From positions 248,001-312,000 of the forward strand of contig NZ_JADMKT010000062.1 in the NCBI RefSeq assembly GCF_016786255.1: a DNA stretch of 64,000 nucleotides, in the 5' to 3' direction. This document shows positions 33,458 to 43,004 of this stretch, one piece after another. The translations under genes and the position numbers were made by a program. The notes beneath the pieces were generated by a model. The model was not told the DNA's origin and searched no databases. It saw only the letters and a list, made by a program, of their open reading frames with translations. The DNA comes from Robertkochia sediminum. GTDB taxonomy: Bacteria; Bacteroidota; Bacteroidia; Flavobacteriales; Flavobacteriaceae. Numbering within the stretch: position 1 is the first letter of the stretch; each line of letters starts with the position of its first letter.

Positions 33458-34660
33458 TTGAACATTGCCCTTTACATAGCCCAACGCTACCTGGTATCCA
33501 AAAGCTCCCAGAATGCCGTGAACATCATCAACCTGGTGACCTTCCTGGTGATCGTGATCGGAGCCGCGGCTTTGTTTATCGTACTTTCGGCCTTTGCCGG
33601 ACTCAAAACCTTTAGTCTTTCCTTTGCGAATAATTTTGATCCCGACCTGAAGGCTACGGCCTCCACAGGGAAATACTTTGTACTTGAGCCGGAAGAAGAG
33701 CAGAAACTGGAAGACCTTGAAGGCGTAGCGGCCTTTTCTAAAGAGATCGAAGAACGCATCTTTCTCACCCATGACCAAAAAAATCACGTAGGCTGGATCA
33801 AGGCCGTAGATACCAACTATCCGCAGGTAGTGGCCGTTGATACCCTGGTCTATTTTGGCGATTGGATGCAGGACAACCCTTATGAGGTAGTTCCCGGAAT
33901 CACCATTGCCAACCTGCTTAACCTGGGCATTAACGATTATCGGAGTCCGCTGCAGATCCTTGCACCAAAGCCCGGAGAAGGAAGTATTACCCGCAGTAAA
34001 AAGCCATACAATCAGCTATCGGTTACCGTTTCCGGGGTCTATGCCGTGAACGAGGAACTCGATAAGAAATATGTTTTTGCCTACCTGCCCACCGTGCAGC
34101 CCTTACTGGAAAAAGACAGCCTGGAGATCACCGGGATCAATTTTAAAATAACTCCGGAAGCCGATGAGGCTACCGTGATCGCCGGAATTCAAAACATTCT
34201 TGGGAATAAGACCATCGTGAAGAACAGGGCTCAGCTTAACGATGCCCTATACAAGATGCTCAATACCGAGAACCTGGCCATCTACCTCATCTTTACCCTG
34301 GTGCTTATCATTGCCCTCTTCAATGTCGTGGGAGCTATTATCATGATGATCCTCGATAAAAAAGGTAATCTCACCACCTTATTTAGCTTAGGCGTTCCTA
34401 TTAAAAAACTACGAAGGATCTATTTCCTTCAGGGATTACTTGTAACCTCTGCAGGAGGCTTATTAGGGATCTTCCTCGCTTCGTTATTGGTATGGAGTCA
34501 GATCGCTTTCCAGTGGATACGCCTTACCCCTTCCCTGCCCTACCCCGTAGAATTCCAGTTTTCTAATGTACTCCTGGTATTCGCTACGATCTTTGTACTG
34601 GGCTTTATCGCCTCTAAGATCGCTTCGGCAAGGATCAATAAGGCGTTGCTTACGCTTTAG
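33458..34660 (+). CDS. FtsX-like ABC permease (LolC/LolE type)
   Basis: A 400-residue inner-membrane permease, translated from a TTG three bases after rbfA. It opens with the family hallmark LYIAQRYLVSKSSQNAVNIIN and a first TM helix (about 26-48), then has a periplasmic domain of about 230 residues and three C-terminal helices (about 275-300, 322-345, 366-388) with FSLGVPIKKLRRIYFLQG, the loop that contacts the ATPase. In this phylum such proteins belong to lipoprotein export systems. No matching ATPase is nearby. The TTG start is accepted because no ATG precedes the conserved opening. Confidence 0.9.
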   Translation: MNIALYIAQRYLVSKSSQNAVNIINLVTFLVIVIGAAALFIVLSAFAGLKTFSLSFANNFDPDLKATASTGKYFVLEPEEEQKLEDLEGVAAFSKEIEERIFLTHDQKNHVGWIKAVDTNYPQVVAVDTLVYFGDWMQDNPYEVVPGITIANLLNLGINDYRSPLQILAPKPGEGSITRSKKPYNQLSVTVSGVYAVNEELDKKYVFAYLPTVQPLLEKDSLEITGINFKITPEADEATVIAGIQNILGNKTIVKNRAQLNDALYKMLNTENLAIYLIFTLVLIIALFNVVGAIIMMILDKKGNLTTLFSLGVPIKKLRRIYFLQGLLVTSAGGLLGIFLASLLVWSQIAFQWIRLTPSLPYPVEFQFSNVLLVFATIFVLGFIASKIASARINKALLTL

Positions 34661-34952
34661 AATCAAGAACCAAGAATAAAGAGTAAGGAATAAAGATGAT
34701 TTTGTGTGATTCGGGAGTCGAGAATCTGAATCGCCCTTATTACATATTACCTGTTACCGCTGTCACCCCTGTTACCTTTGTCACTTCTCTTTACCTCTTT
34801 ACGCTCCGAAGCTTTAGCGCAGGAGGGCTTCTCCCCTTTACCATAAAAAAAAAGGCCCTCCATTTCCGGAAAGCCTTCTTCTATATTTTCGCGTCTCGCA
34901 TCACGCGTCTCACATTTCACTCTTAGCTCTTAGCTCTTAACCCTTAGCCCGA
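34661..34952. repeat. Repeat-rich spacer
   Basis: Holds five heptamers (CAAGAAC, CAAGAAT, AAAGAGT, AAGGAAT, AAAGATG at 34664-34698), nonamers of the GTTACCTTT type (34753-34788), a CTCCGAAGCTTTAGCGCAGGAG element (34803-34825) and AGCTCTTAGCTCTTA repeats near 34920. No gene is supported. Confidence 0.8.
34852..34877 (-). terminator. Terminator downstream of dusB
   Basis: AAGGC pairs with GCCTT with an inner TCC/GGA; on the minus strand it is followed by a run of nine T. It lies 76 bases after the dusB stop. Confidence 0.65.
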
Positions 34953-35945
34953 TCAAGCAAACTGAAAATCTGCAAAATCGGCCAGCGCTTCATCAAAAGC
35001 AGCAAACACATCGGCTGCCTCATCGCTGGTCACCATTTTGGTGCGGTGCTCCTTGAAGTGCGGAATGCCCTTAAAATAGTTCGTATAGTGACGACGGGTT
35101 TCAAACACCCCAAGCTTATCTCCCTTCCAGTCGATAGCCATCTGTAAATGCCTTCTCGCGGCCTCTACGCGCTCTTCCATAGTTGGAGGTGCCAGGTGTT
35201 CCCCGGTCTCGATAAAGTGCTTTACCTCCTTAAAAAACCACGGATAACCGATACTTGCACGACCGATCATCGCCCCATCGAGTCCGTACTCATCACGCAT
35301 CTTCACCGCCATCTCAGGCGTGTTCACATCACCATTACCAAAAACAGGAATGTGCATGCGCTGATTATTCTTTACCTCAGCAATGGGACCCCAGTCGGCA
35401 TTACCCTTATACATCTGGGTACGGGTACGGCCGTGAATAGAAATTGCCTTGATACCCACATCCTGGAGTCTTTCGGCTACCTCAACGATCTTAATGCTGT
35501 TGTGATCCCATCCCAGACGTGTCTTTACGGTCACAGGAAGGTCGGTACGCTTCACCATCTCTTCGGTGAGCTTTACCATAAGGGGAATATCTCTTAGAAT
35601 ACCGGCTCCGGCATTCTTACATACCACTTTCTTTACGGGACACCCGAAGTTGATATCAATAATATCGGGCTTGGATTCAGCAACGATATCTATAGCCTGC
35701 AGCATGGAATCCAGCTCCGAACCGAAGATCTGTATACCCACCGGACGCTCCTTTTCATAGATGTCCAGCTTCATGACGCTTTTGGCAGCATCGCGTATGA
35801 GTCCTTCCGAAGAAATAAACTCTGTATATACCACATCGGCCCCCTGCTCCTTGCATAACTTCCTGAAAGGCGGATCACTCACGTCTTCCATCGGTGCCAG
35901 CAGCAATGGGAAATCTCCTAATTCTATATCTCCGATCTTAACCAA
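34953..35945 (-). CDS. dusB: tRNA-dihydrouridine synthase (DusB type)
   Basis: A 330-residue flavoenzyme that reduces uridines in tRNA to dihydrouridine. TIM barrel with FMN site LLLAPMEDVSDPPFRKL at the N terminus, INFGCPVKKVVCKNAGAGI with the active-site Cys, VTVKTRLGW, ISIHGRTRTQMYKG and GNGDVNTPEMA, then GRASIGYPWFF. A four-helix tRNA-binding C terminus follows. It is a single gene with its own promoter (-7 box at 35973-35980) and terminator. The family name is certain; the specific DusB class is likely. Confidence 0.95.
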   Translation of the reverse strand: MVKIGDIELGDFPLLLAPMEDVSDPPFRKLCKEQGADVVYTEFISSEGLIRDAAKSVMKLDIYEKERPVGIQIFGSELDSMLQAIDIVAESKPDIIDINFGCPVKKVVCKNAGAGILRDIPLMVKLTEEMVKRTDLPVTVKTRLGWDHNSIKIVEVAERLQDVGIKAISIHGRTRTQMYKGNADWGPIAEVKNNQRMHIPVFGNGDVNTPEMAVKMRDEYGLDGAMIGRASIGYPWFFKEVKHFIETGEHLAPPTMEERVEAARRHLQMAIDWKGDKLGVFETRRHYTNYFKGIPHFKEHRTKMVTSDEAADVFAAFDEALADFADFQFA

Positions 35946-35972
35946 TTTCCTCTATTTTAGGGATTTGCGGTG

Positions 35973-35980
35973 CAAAGATA
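35973..35980 (-). promoter_or_regulatory. -7 box and -33 TTG of dusB
   Basis: TATCTTTG on the minus strand lies 27 bases before the start codon. A TTG lies 18 bases farther upstream (35999-36001), matching the Bacteroidota promoter layout. Confidence 0.7.
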
Positions 35981-36022
35981 ATCCATTTTAGCATATAACA
36001 AGAAGTTTAAGAATTCCTTAAA

Positions 36023-38434
36023 CTAGCTTCCGGCGTTAAGTCGCTCCAGTTCAGCCGGATTGTTTCTGCTGCGGTTGTTGTCGTTGAGCCTGAAGTTTCC
36101 GAAGTTATAGCGAAAGGCCAGGAAGAATTTACGCGTTTCGGGACGTGCCAGGAAGCCATTATCCTGGTTGAGGTACCTGGAATTCATCTGTACGTTAGTG
36201 GTATTGAAAACATCATTAAGTCCCATAGTTAAAGAAGCCCTGTCGTTCCAGAGATTCTTGCGCACCGAAATGTCGAGGTAATGCATGTTCTGATATTTTT
36301 CAGACCCGGAGATCATATCACTAATAAAGACATAAGAGACATCCAGGTTGGTATCTTCCTTTTTACCTAAAGTGGTTCCACTGGAGAGGAAAGTCAGAAA
36401 TCCGTTGGTATTGTTCTTCACCAGGATATTTCCGCTTTCCCTGGCTATAAATTGATTTTCCATATAATACCCCGAGGCCACCACATAGGCGTACCAATTG
36501 CGCATAATATTTAACGGCGCCATAAAATCCAGGTTATACTGCCTGAACTGCTGGATATTCTCTTCTCTTCTATACAACTGCCTGTTCCCATTGTCCTGGA
36601 AGGGCAGGCTGTTGATATCCCCGTCTATATTCTGGAACCCAATCTCAAAAGTATAGGTATTATTATAGGTGTAGCTCAGGGCCAATTTATCTTCAATGGC
36701 CCGGGTGAGCTCTGGATTTCCTTCATTGTAGCGATCTTCAATGATGTAATACCTGAACGGATTCAGACTCTGGTAGCGCGGACGCGTAAGGCTTCTTCCG
36801 TAACTCATGCCGTAGCTGTTCGCTTCTGAAGGAACATATTGCACACCCAGGGAAGGAAAGATCCCGAAATATTTTTGGGTGTTAACGTCGCCCAGGGCGA
36901 TCGAATTGGCGGTAACATCGGTATACTCCATACGAGAGCCCAACTGAAGCTCCCACTTTTCCCATGATCGTCCGTATTCTGCATAGAACGCATAGATCGC
37001 CTCGTTATAGTCAAAATCATCATCCAGGGCGTTATCCGGTATAGAAGGTCCGGAAAAGCCGATACCACTGGAAGAATTGATGTTCACGAATTTGAGTCCC
37101 GTCTTTACATCGCCTCCGGCCCAGGTGCCTGAGAGATCGGTTTGCAGGGTGAAGATGTTGGTTTGCTGTTGCCCTTCGGTATCAAAGGCATTAAGATCTT
37201 CCGGTACGCCGAAAGGATCGAAGTAGGCCGTAGTAAGGGCTTGTAGCTGATCTTGTTCGTAATAAATATAATTGGCCACACTCTCCAGGGTGGTACCCTC
37301 ATCATCGAGCTCGGTGTCGAATTCGGCACCAAACACGTAATTATAGGTGTCATACTCCATATCGCTATCGGTGTTGAAGTAAGACGCGAGGGTATTGTCC
37401 GGTCCTGCGATATTGGTAACCGCTGAATTGTCAAAGGTCTTGTCCGGAGACCAAAGCACATTGGCACTAAGACTTAGCGTACTGCTTTCGCCGGTATCGA
37501 TATCGAGAATGGCATTTACGCTATGGTCGTTAAGACGAGTGATCTTTTTAAAGTTGGTATTCCACGCTTCGGTGCCCTCCCCTACATCGGTGAAATTGAT
37601 GAACGACAGGTCGTTCTTGAACAACTTGCTGCGATTAAAATTGTAGTTGAAGAAAAAGTCAAGTCCTTTGGTCTTGTAGTAATGCTGGGTGTTGAAGTTG
37701 TATTTTGGATACACCGCGAAGGTTCCCCTGGTTTCCAGAGACCCCTTATACCCTATCGATACATTGCTACGGGTAACGATGTTGAGTACCACGCTCCCTT
37801 CGGCGTCATAGCTTGCCGGCGGATTGGTGATCACCTCTACGGCTTCGACATTTACCCCTGCAAATCCCTGCAGCAAACTGTTGAGTTCTGCATTGCTCAG
37901 GTATACGCGTTTATCGTTAAGATAGACCACCGGCTCTGAGTTCTTGACCATAAGCTGCTCGTTCATCACGATGACCCCCGGTGTTCGCTTCAGGATCTCA
38001 TATCCCGATAATGAAGACAGGGTCGTATTGGCCACATTAAAAACGAGGCGGTCAGGACGTTTTTCTATGGTAGGCTTGCGATAGCTCACCGTTACCCCTT
38101 GAAGGGTTTCGGTAGCCGGCATGAGCTTTATGGTTTCTGTAGCGGTATTTCCATTAACCTCCACCGGCAAAAAATGGGTTTGATACCCTATATACGACGA
38201 CTGGATCACATAATTCCCTGCAGTAACATCCTGAAAAAGGAAACGACCGTCGTCACCGGATATCACCCCGTTCACCAGGGTCGAATCCTGAGCATTCAAC
38301 AAAAGAATATTTACAAAGGAAAGTGGAAGATCCTCACTGTCAGTGATCTTTCCGGAAAGATCATAATCTTGTGCAGTACTTAAAAAACTGCATAAGAAGA
38401 ATATCCCGAAAATTTTAACAAAAGGTCGGTGCAT
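36023..38434 (-). CDS. TonB-dependent receptor of the outer-membrane beta-barrel family (PF14905 type)
   Basis: An 803-residue outer-membrane protein. Signal peptide ends near STAQ (residue 21-22), followed by a carboxypeptidase-regulatory-like domain (about 24-110) with DSEDLPLSFVNILLLNAQD, and a reduced plug domain with LQGVTVSYRKPTIEKRPDRL and LKRTPGVIVMNEQLMVK. The barrel includes YGMSYGRSLTRPRYQSLNP, a hallmark of the PF14905 group, and ends in KFFLAFRYNFGNFRLN with a long polar tail. These receptors have no known ligand. No SusD partner next to it. Confidence 0.9.
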   Translation of the reverse strand: MHRPFVKIFGIFFLCSFLSTAQDYDLSGKITDSEDLPLSFVNILLLNAQDSTLVNGVISGDDGRFLFQDVTAGNYVIQSSYIGYQTHFLPVEVNGNTATETIKLMPATETLQGVTVSYRKPTIEKRPDRLVFNVANTTLSSLSGYEILKRTPGVIVMNEQLMVKNSEPVVYLNDKRVYLSNAELNSLLQGFAGVNVEAVEVITNPPASYDAEGSVVLNIVTRSNVSIGYKGSLETRGTFAVYPKYNFNTQHYYKTKGLDFFFNYNFNRSKLFKNDLSFINFTDVGEGTEAWNTNFKKITRLNDHSVNAILDIDTGESSTLSLSANVLWSPDKTFDNSAVTNIAGPDNTLASYFNTDSDMEYDTYNYVFGAEFDTELDDEGTTLESVANYIYYEQDQLQALTTAYFDPFGVPEDLNAFDTEGQQQTNIFTLQTDLSGTWAGGDVKTGLKFVNINSSSGIGFSGPSIPDNALDDDFDYNEAIYAFYAEYGRSWEKWELQLGSRMEYTDVTANSIALGDVNTQKYFGIFPSLGVQYVPSEANSYGMSYGRSLTRPRYQSLNPFRYYIIEDRYNEGNPELTRAIEDKLALSYTYNNTYTFEIGFQNIDGDINSLPFQDNGNRQLYRREENIQQFRQYNLDFMAPLNIMRNWYAYVVASGYYMENQFIARESGNILVKNNTNGFLTFLSSGTTLGKKEDTNLDVSYVFISDMISGSEKYQNMHYLDISVRKNLWNDRASLTMGLNDVFNTTNVQMNSRYLNQDNGFLARPETRKFFLAFRYNFGNFRLNDNNRSRNNPAELERLNAGS

Positions 38435-38530
38435 AAAGTAGGTCGGCGGTTAATTTCGCTTAAAAATAATGCTTTATTAACAATATCAAACCCGAAAGGT
38501 CAAAATTGTGGTTTCTATCGGGCGGCATTC

Positions 38531-38562
38531 TTGAGCCTGCGTATTAAAATACCGTATATTTG
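38531..38562 (+). promoter_or_regulatory. Promoter of lepA
   Basis: TTG (38531-38533), a 21-base spacer and TATATTTG (38555-38562), a near-perfect Bacteroidota promoter, 27 bases before the start codon. Confidence 0.75.
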
Positions 38563-38588
38563 CACACTCATTCGATGTAAAGACGGCT

Positions 38589-40385
38589 ATGAAGCATATA
38601 AGAAACTTTTGTATCATCGCGCATATTGACCACGGTAAAAGTACCCTGGCCGACCGTTTACTTGATTTTACGGGAAGCGTTACCGAGCGCGAGAAACAAG
38701 ACCAGTTACTTGACAATATGGACCTGGAGCGCGAGCGTGGAATTACCATTAAGAGCCACGCCATCCAGATGGAATATCACTATAAAGGGGAAGATTATAT
38801 CTTAAACCTGATCGACACCCCCGGTCACGTGGATTTCTCTTACGAGGTGTCCCGCTCTATTGCGGCTTGTGAAGGGGCTTTGTTGATCGTTGATGCCGCC
38901 CAGAGTATCCAGGCACAGACCATCTCTAACCTCTACCTTGCCCTTGAGAACGACCTGGAGATCATTCCTGTGCTCAATAAGGTCGATCTGCCATCGGCGA
39001 ATCCTGAAGAGGTAACAGATGACATCGTAGACCTGTTAGGTTGTGATCCTGAAGATGTGATCCCTGCCAGTGCCAAGACCGGTATCGGGATCGAAGAGAT
39101 CCTCGAAGCTATTATCGAGCGCATTCCGGCACCCAAAGGAAACCCGGATGAGCCTTTACAGGCACTGATCTTTGACTCCGTATACAATCCGTTTCGCGGC
39201 GTAGAGACCTACTTCCGTGTGATCAATGGAGAGATCAAAAAAGGACAGAAGATCAAATTCCTCGCTACAGGTAAGAGTTACGATGCCGATGAAGTAGGAA
39301 CCCTTAAGCTCAAACAACAGCCTAAGCAGGTGATCAAAACCGGTGATGTAGGATACCTGATCACAGGGATCAAAGATGCCCGTGAGGTAAAAGTGGGTGA
39401 TACCATTACCGATGCGGCAAATCCAACTGCCAATATGATCGAAGGGTTCGAGAACGTAAAACCTATGGTATTTGCAGGGATCTACCCGGTAGATACGGAG
39501 GATTACGAAGAACTTCGAAGCGCTATGGAAAAGCTTCAGCTTAACGATGCTTCCCTCGTATTTGCGCCGGAGAGTTCTGCAGCCCTTGGTTTTGGATTCC
39601 GTTGCGGATTCCTGGGTATGCTTCACCTGGAGATCATCCAGGAGCGTTTGGAGCGCGAATTCGATATGACCGTGATCACCACGGTACCTAACGTAAGTTA
39701 CCACGCCTATACCAAGAAGGAGCCCGATACGAAGATCATCGTGAACAATCCGTCAGACCTTCCGGAACCTTCAAAACTGGACAGGGTAGAAGAGCCGTAT
39801 ATCAAGGCTTCGATCATTACCAAAGCCGATTTCGTAGGACCTGTAATGTCCCTGTGTATCGAAAAAAGAGGGGTGATCACCAATCAAAGCTACCTCACAC
39901 CAGAACGTGTGGAGCTGAGCTTTGACCTGCCTTTGGCCGAGATCGTATTCGACTTCTACGACCGTTTGAAAACGGTATCTAAAGGATATGCCTCTTTCGA
40001 CTATTCGCCACTGGGTATGCGCGAATCCAAGCTTGTAAAAGTAGATGTACTTATCAACGCCCAGTCGGTAGATGCCCTGTCTGCGCTTATACATACCGAC
40101 AACGCCTATAACATTGGTAAAAAGATGTGTGAAAAGCTCAGAGAACTTATCCCGAGACAGCAGTTCGATATTCCGATCCAGGCTGCTATCGGTGCCAAGA
40201 TCATCTCCAGAGAGACCATCAAGGCCCTTAGAAAGGATGTAACCGCAAAATGTTACGGGGGTGATATCTCACGTAAGCGTAAGCTTCTTGAAAAGCAGAA
40301 AAAAGGTAAAAAGCGTATGCGCCAGGTAGGGAACGTAGAGATTCCGCAACAGGCGTTCATGGCCGTACTGAAACTCAACGACTAA
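38589..40385 (+). CDS. lepA: Translation elongation factor 4 (LepA)
   Basis: A 598-residue ribosomal GTPase that acts on stalled or misassembled ribosomes. G motifs: [15 protein letters not shown] (G1), RERGITIKS (G2), DTPGHVDF (G3) and NKVDLP (G4). Next are an EF-G-like domain II and domains III and V with [21 protein letters not shown], and the LepA-specific C terminus with [20 protein letters not shown]. Length is normal. The gene has its own promoter and a good terminator. Confidence 0.97.
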   Translation: MKHIRNFCIIAHIDHGKSTLADRLLDFTGSVTEREKQDQLLDNMDLERERGITIKSHAIQMEYHYKGEDYILNLIDTPGHVDFSYEVSRSIAACEGALLIVDAAQSIQAQTISNLYLALENDLEIIPVLNKVDLPSANPEEVTDDIVDLLGCDPEDVIPASAKTGIGIEEILEAIIERIPAPKGNPDEPLQALIFDSVYNPFRGVETYFRVINGEIKKGQKIKFLATGKSYDADEVGTLKLKQQPKQVIKTGDVGYLITGIKDAREVKVGDTITDAANPTANMIEGFENVKPMVFAGIYPVDTEDYEELRSAMEKLQLNDASLVFAPESSAALGFGFRCGFLGMLHLEIIQERLEREFDMTVITTVPNVSYHAYTKKEPDTKIIVNNPSDLPEPSKLDRVEEPYIKASIITKADFVGPVMSLCIEKRGVITNQSYLTPERVELSFDLPLAEIVFDFYDRLKTVSKGYASFDYSPLGMRESKLVKVDVLINAQSVDALSALIHTDNAYNIGKKMCEKLRELIPRQQFDIPIQAAIGAKIISRETIKALRKDVTAKCYGGDISRKRKLLEKQKKGKKRMRQVGNVEIPQQAFMAVLKLND

Positions 40386-40408
40386 ACGTTAATCCACCAT
40401 ATAAAAAA

Positions 40409-40433
40409 AGCCTCCTGAACAGGGGGCTTTTTT
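40409..40433 (+). terminator. Terminator after lepA
   Basis: AAGCCTCCTG pairs with CAGGGGGCTT (short loop) followed by seven T residues. Confidence 0.9.
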
Positions 40434-40981
40434 TATGTTTGTTCTATTTGGGTATGTCCCTCCCGGTCAACGATGAGCACGTAATCCCGTTGTTCTTTGC
40501 TAAAGATATTTCGGTAGGAAAAATGGCAGTAAAGCCATTCTGAAGTGCTGCTCTCTTGGTCGATCTCAAAGGAAGTCAAACCCGCCAGGTTCCAGAAGGA
40601 GTCGTCTCCATCGTTCTTCAGGGCAAGGGCCTTTAATGACGTATTCCTGAGTAGTTCACGCTCGCGATAGCGGAAATCCAATAGGGTATCGTATACCGCA
40701 AACTCCGGATTAAACACCTTCGATTTAACGTCAAGAGATAAGGGCCTGTTGTTCTTTTGAGTACGAATGACCTTACTGGTAATTTTAAATCCGCTGGCCA
40801 TAACGGTATCCGTAACCTTGTTAAACTGTGACCCCTCGCCAAAGTCCGGGGAGATACTGCGATCGGTATTCACCCAACGGGAAAGTCCGCTATCCGGATT
40901 TCCGCTCTTACCCAGGTGGGCAAAAACCATCACCAGGGAAAATACCAACACGGTAACCGGGATCAGACTTTTTGTTTTCAT
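40433..40981 (-). CDS. Exported or membrane-anchored hypothetical protein
   Basis: A 182-residue protein with an N-terminal hydrophobic segment (LIPVTVLVFSLVMVFAHL, about 5-22) that lacks a clear cleavage site, so it may be an anchor. The rest is polar and strand-rich (SGFKITSKVIRTQKN, PEFAVYDTLLDFRYRE, WLYCHFSYRNIF, YVLIVDREGHTQIEQ). Not assigned to a family. Its start is six bases after the stop of the antiporter gene, so they form an operon; a role near that antiporter is only suggested by position. The stop is adjacent to the lepA terminator. Confidence 0.75.
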   Translation of the reverse strand: MKTKSLIPVTVLVFSLVMVFAHLGKSGNPDSGLSRWVNTDRSISPDFGEGSQFNKVTDTVMASGFKITSKVIRTQKNNRPLSLDVKSKVFNPEFAVYDTLLDFRYRERELLRNTSLKALALKNDGDDSFWNLAGLTSFEIDQESSTSEWLYCHFSYRNIFSKEQRDYVLIVDREGHTQIEQT

Positions 40982-40987
40982 CAGGCC

Positions 40988-42862
40988 TTATTTGCTCTCA
41001 GGAACCTCCTCTTGTACACTATTCACTTCTTCTTTAAGTAATTCTAAGGGTTTCCCCAGGTAAACCAGCTTATAGCCGGGTTCGATCTCCATGGTTTGGG
41101 TAAAGGTGGCTATGATATGTAATTCGCCGGAAAGGTCTTTGACAAAGATCGGAATGGCTTCCTTGAGCTCGTTGAGCTTTTTCATTTGATCGAGGAAGTG
41201 CTCACGCGACTCCAGTTCGATCTCGTTGATCTTCGGATAATCACGGGCCACCTCACTCAGGTTAATGTAATCGTCCTTCTTAGAGAAGAGCAGTTCCAGG
41301 TTGGTATCGTCCGGATTCTTCATCTCTTCTGAAGTAATAAGCCTGAAGGCACCATTCTCACCCAGATGCTCTCTGAAGCGTTCTATGGAATGTTTATTTA
41401 CCTCTTCACTGGCAGTTAATGCCATAAGGTATCCTATGTCGTTGAACTCGATATTATCGGTAAGCTCATCGGAGAAGATATTGGCCTCTTCAGCATCGAG
41501 GTCCATTCCCCTTGCCTTTTCCACATTCTCCTTATTACTGTCAATAAGCACCACGTGACGGTCGTTCTTTTGCAGGTATTTGGCAATAAGACGCGATACG
41601 TTCGAAGACCCCACAATAAGGATCCCGGTCGAATTCTTAAGGAATACACCCGATACCTTGGCAAATATCCTTGCCGTAGCGGCATTGAGCAATACCGTAC
41701 CCAACACGATCATGAACACCAGGGGAGTAATGTATTCTGCACCGGGTTCTCCCTCCAGTGCCAGTCGTGTACCAAAGAGCGAGGCGATACCCGCAGCAAC
41801 GATACCCCGGGGTCCTACCCAACTGATGAACATACGTTCATTGATCTTTAATCCGGAGCCGTAAGTACTCAGGAATACGCCCAGCGGACGAATAACAAAA
41901 ACCACACAGGCAAACAGCACAAGGGTCTTCCAGTTGTAAACCAGGTATAGATCGGCCATATCAATATTGGCCGCCAACAGGATAAAGAGTATGGATATGA
42001 GCAGTACGCTCAGGGATTCTTTAAAGTACAGCAGTTCTTTGATGTTAGGGAGGTCGATATTCCCCAGAACCATTCCCATAACCACTACAGACAGCAGTCC
42101 CGATTCGTGCGCAAATTGTTCTGAAAGCACATAAACCCCCAGTACTACAGACAGGGTGAACACGTTCAAAAGGAAATGAGGCACCATTTTTCTTTTGATC
42201 ACAAAATACAGGGCATAGGCAAAGAAGAATCCTTCTGAAAGTCCTACCACTACGGTTTTACTAAACTCGATCACGGCCTGTCGGGTATATTCTTCTCCTT
42301 GTCCCACCCTGATAAACTCAAACACCAGTACCGCTGCCACAGCTCCGATCGGGTCAATAAGGATCCCTTCCCACTTGAGTACTGCCGAAAGGTCTTTTTT
42401 AAGCGGTATGTTCCGCAATATGGGCGTAATTACTGTCGGTCCCGTTACGATGATCAAAGAGGCGAACAGGAAGGAGATCTCCCAGCTCAGGTCGAATAAA
42501 AAGTGAGATACCACCCCGGCCAGTAAGAAGGTAACGAGGGTTCCTACAGTAATAAGCTTAATGATCACCGGGCCAACGTTCAATACCTCGTTCTTCTTCA
42601 GGGTGAGTCCGCCCTCAAAAAGAATAATAGCGATAGCCAGGGAAACGAACTGAAACAACATTTCTCCGGGAAAGAGCCCTTTGTTGTACTCCGGGTGCCA
42701 CACCGGCTCGATGAGCTTGGTACCATCGGTAGTGTACAAGGTGGCCAGCGGCCCCACGGTAAGGCCGATAAGAATTAAAGGTAAAATAGCTGGGATCTTA
42801 AACCTCCATGCTACCCATTGTGCGAATATTCCAAGTATTACAATCCCTGCGAGTTCTATCAT
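40988..42862 (-). CDS. Monovalent cation/proton antiporter (CPA) with TrkA-type domain
   Basis: A 624-residue membrane transporter: 12 or so helices up to about residue 390, in the NhaP/KefB fold, with FEGGLTLKKNEV, LLASLIIVTGPTVITPILR, WEGILIDPIGAV (Asp of the ion site) and SWVGPRGIVAAG. A Rossmann domain follows from about 400 with TGILIVGSSNVSRLI and VVLIDSNKENVEKA, the TrkA-N (RCK) nucleotide-binding type that gates K+ or Na+ flux, and then a TrkA-C-like end. Exchange of K+ or Na+ for H+ across the inner membrane is likely. The next gene in the operon is an uncharacterised exported protein. Confidence 0.93.
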   Translation of the reverse strand: MIELAGIVILGIFAQWVAWRFKIPAILPLILIGLTVGPLATLYTTDGTKLIEPVWHPEYNKGLFPGEMLFQFVSLAIAIILFEGGLTLKKNEVLNVGPVIIKLITVGTLVTFLLAGVVSHFLFDLSWEISFLFASLIIVTGPTVITPILRNIPLKKDLSAVLKWEGILIDPIGAVAAVLVFEFIRVGQGEEYTRQAVIEFSKTVVVGLSEGFFFAYALYFVIKRKMVPHFLLNVFTLSVVLGVYVLSEQFAHESGLLSVVVMGMVLGNIDLPNIKELLYFKESLSVLLISILFILLAANIDMADLYLVYNWKTLVLFACVVFVIRPLGVFLSTYGSGLKINERMFISWVGPRGIVAAGIASLFGTRLALEGEPGAEYITPLVFMIVLGTVLLNAATARIFAKVSGVFLKNSTGILIVGSSNVSRLIAKYLQKNDRHVVLIDSNKENVEKARGMDLDAEEANIFSDELTDNIEFNDIGYLMALTASEEVNKHSIERFREHLGENGAFRLITSEEMKNPDDTNLELLFSKKDDYINLSEVARDYPKINEIELESREHFLDQMKKLNELKEAIPIFVKDLSGELHIIATFTQTMEIEPGYKLVYLGKPLELLKEEVNSVQEEVPESK

Positions 42863-43004
42863 ATAATTTGCGGTAAACGCCGTTTTAAGAGCTACTAAAA
42901 TATAAAAATGTTAAAAATAGGATAATAATCAACATGTATTTTACCAATCTTTGACGGTTTTCTTAATTTGCGTAACCTTAATTTAATAATTCAGGAATTG
43001 CGAT

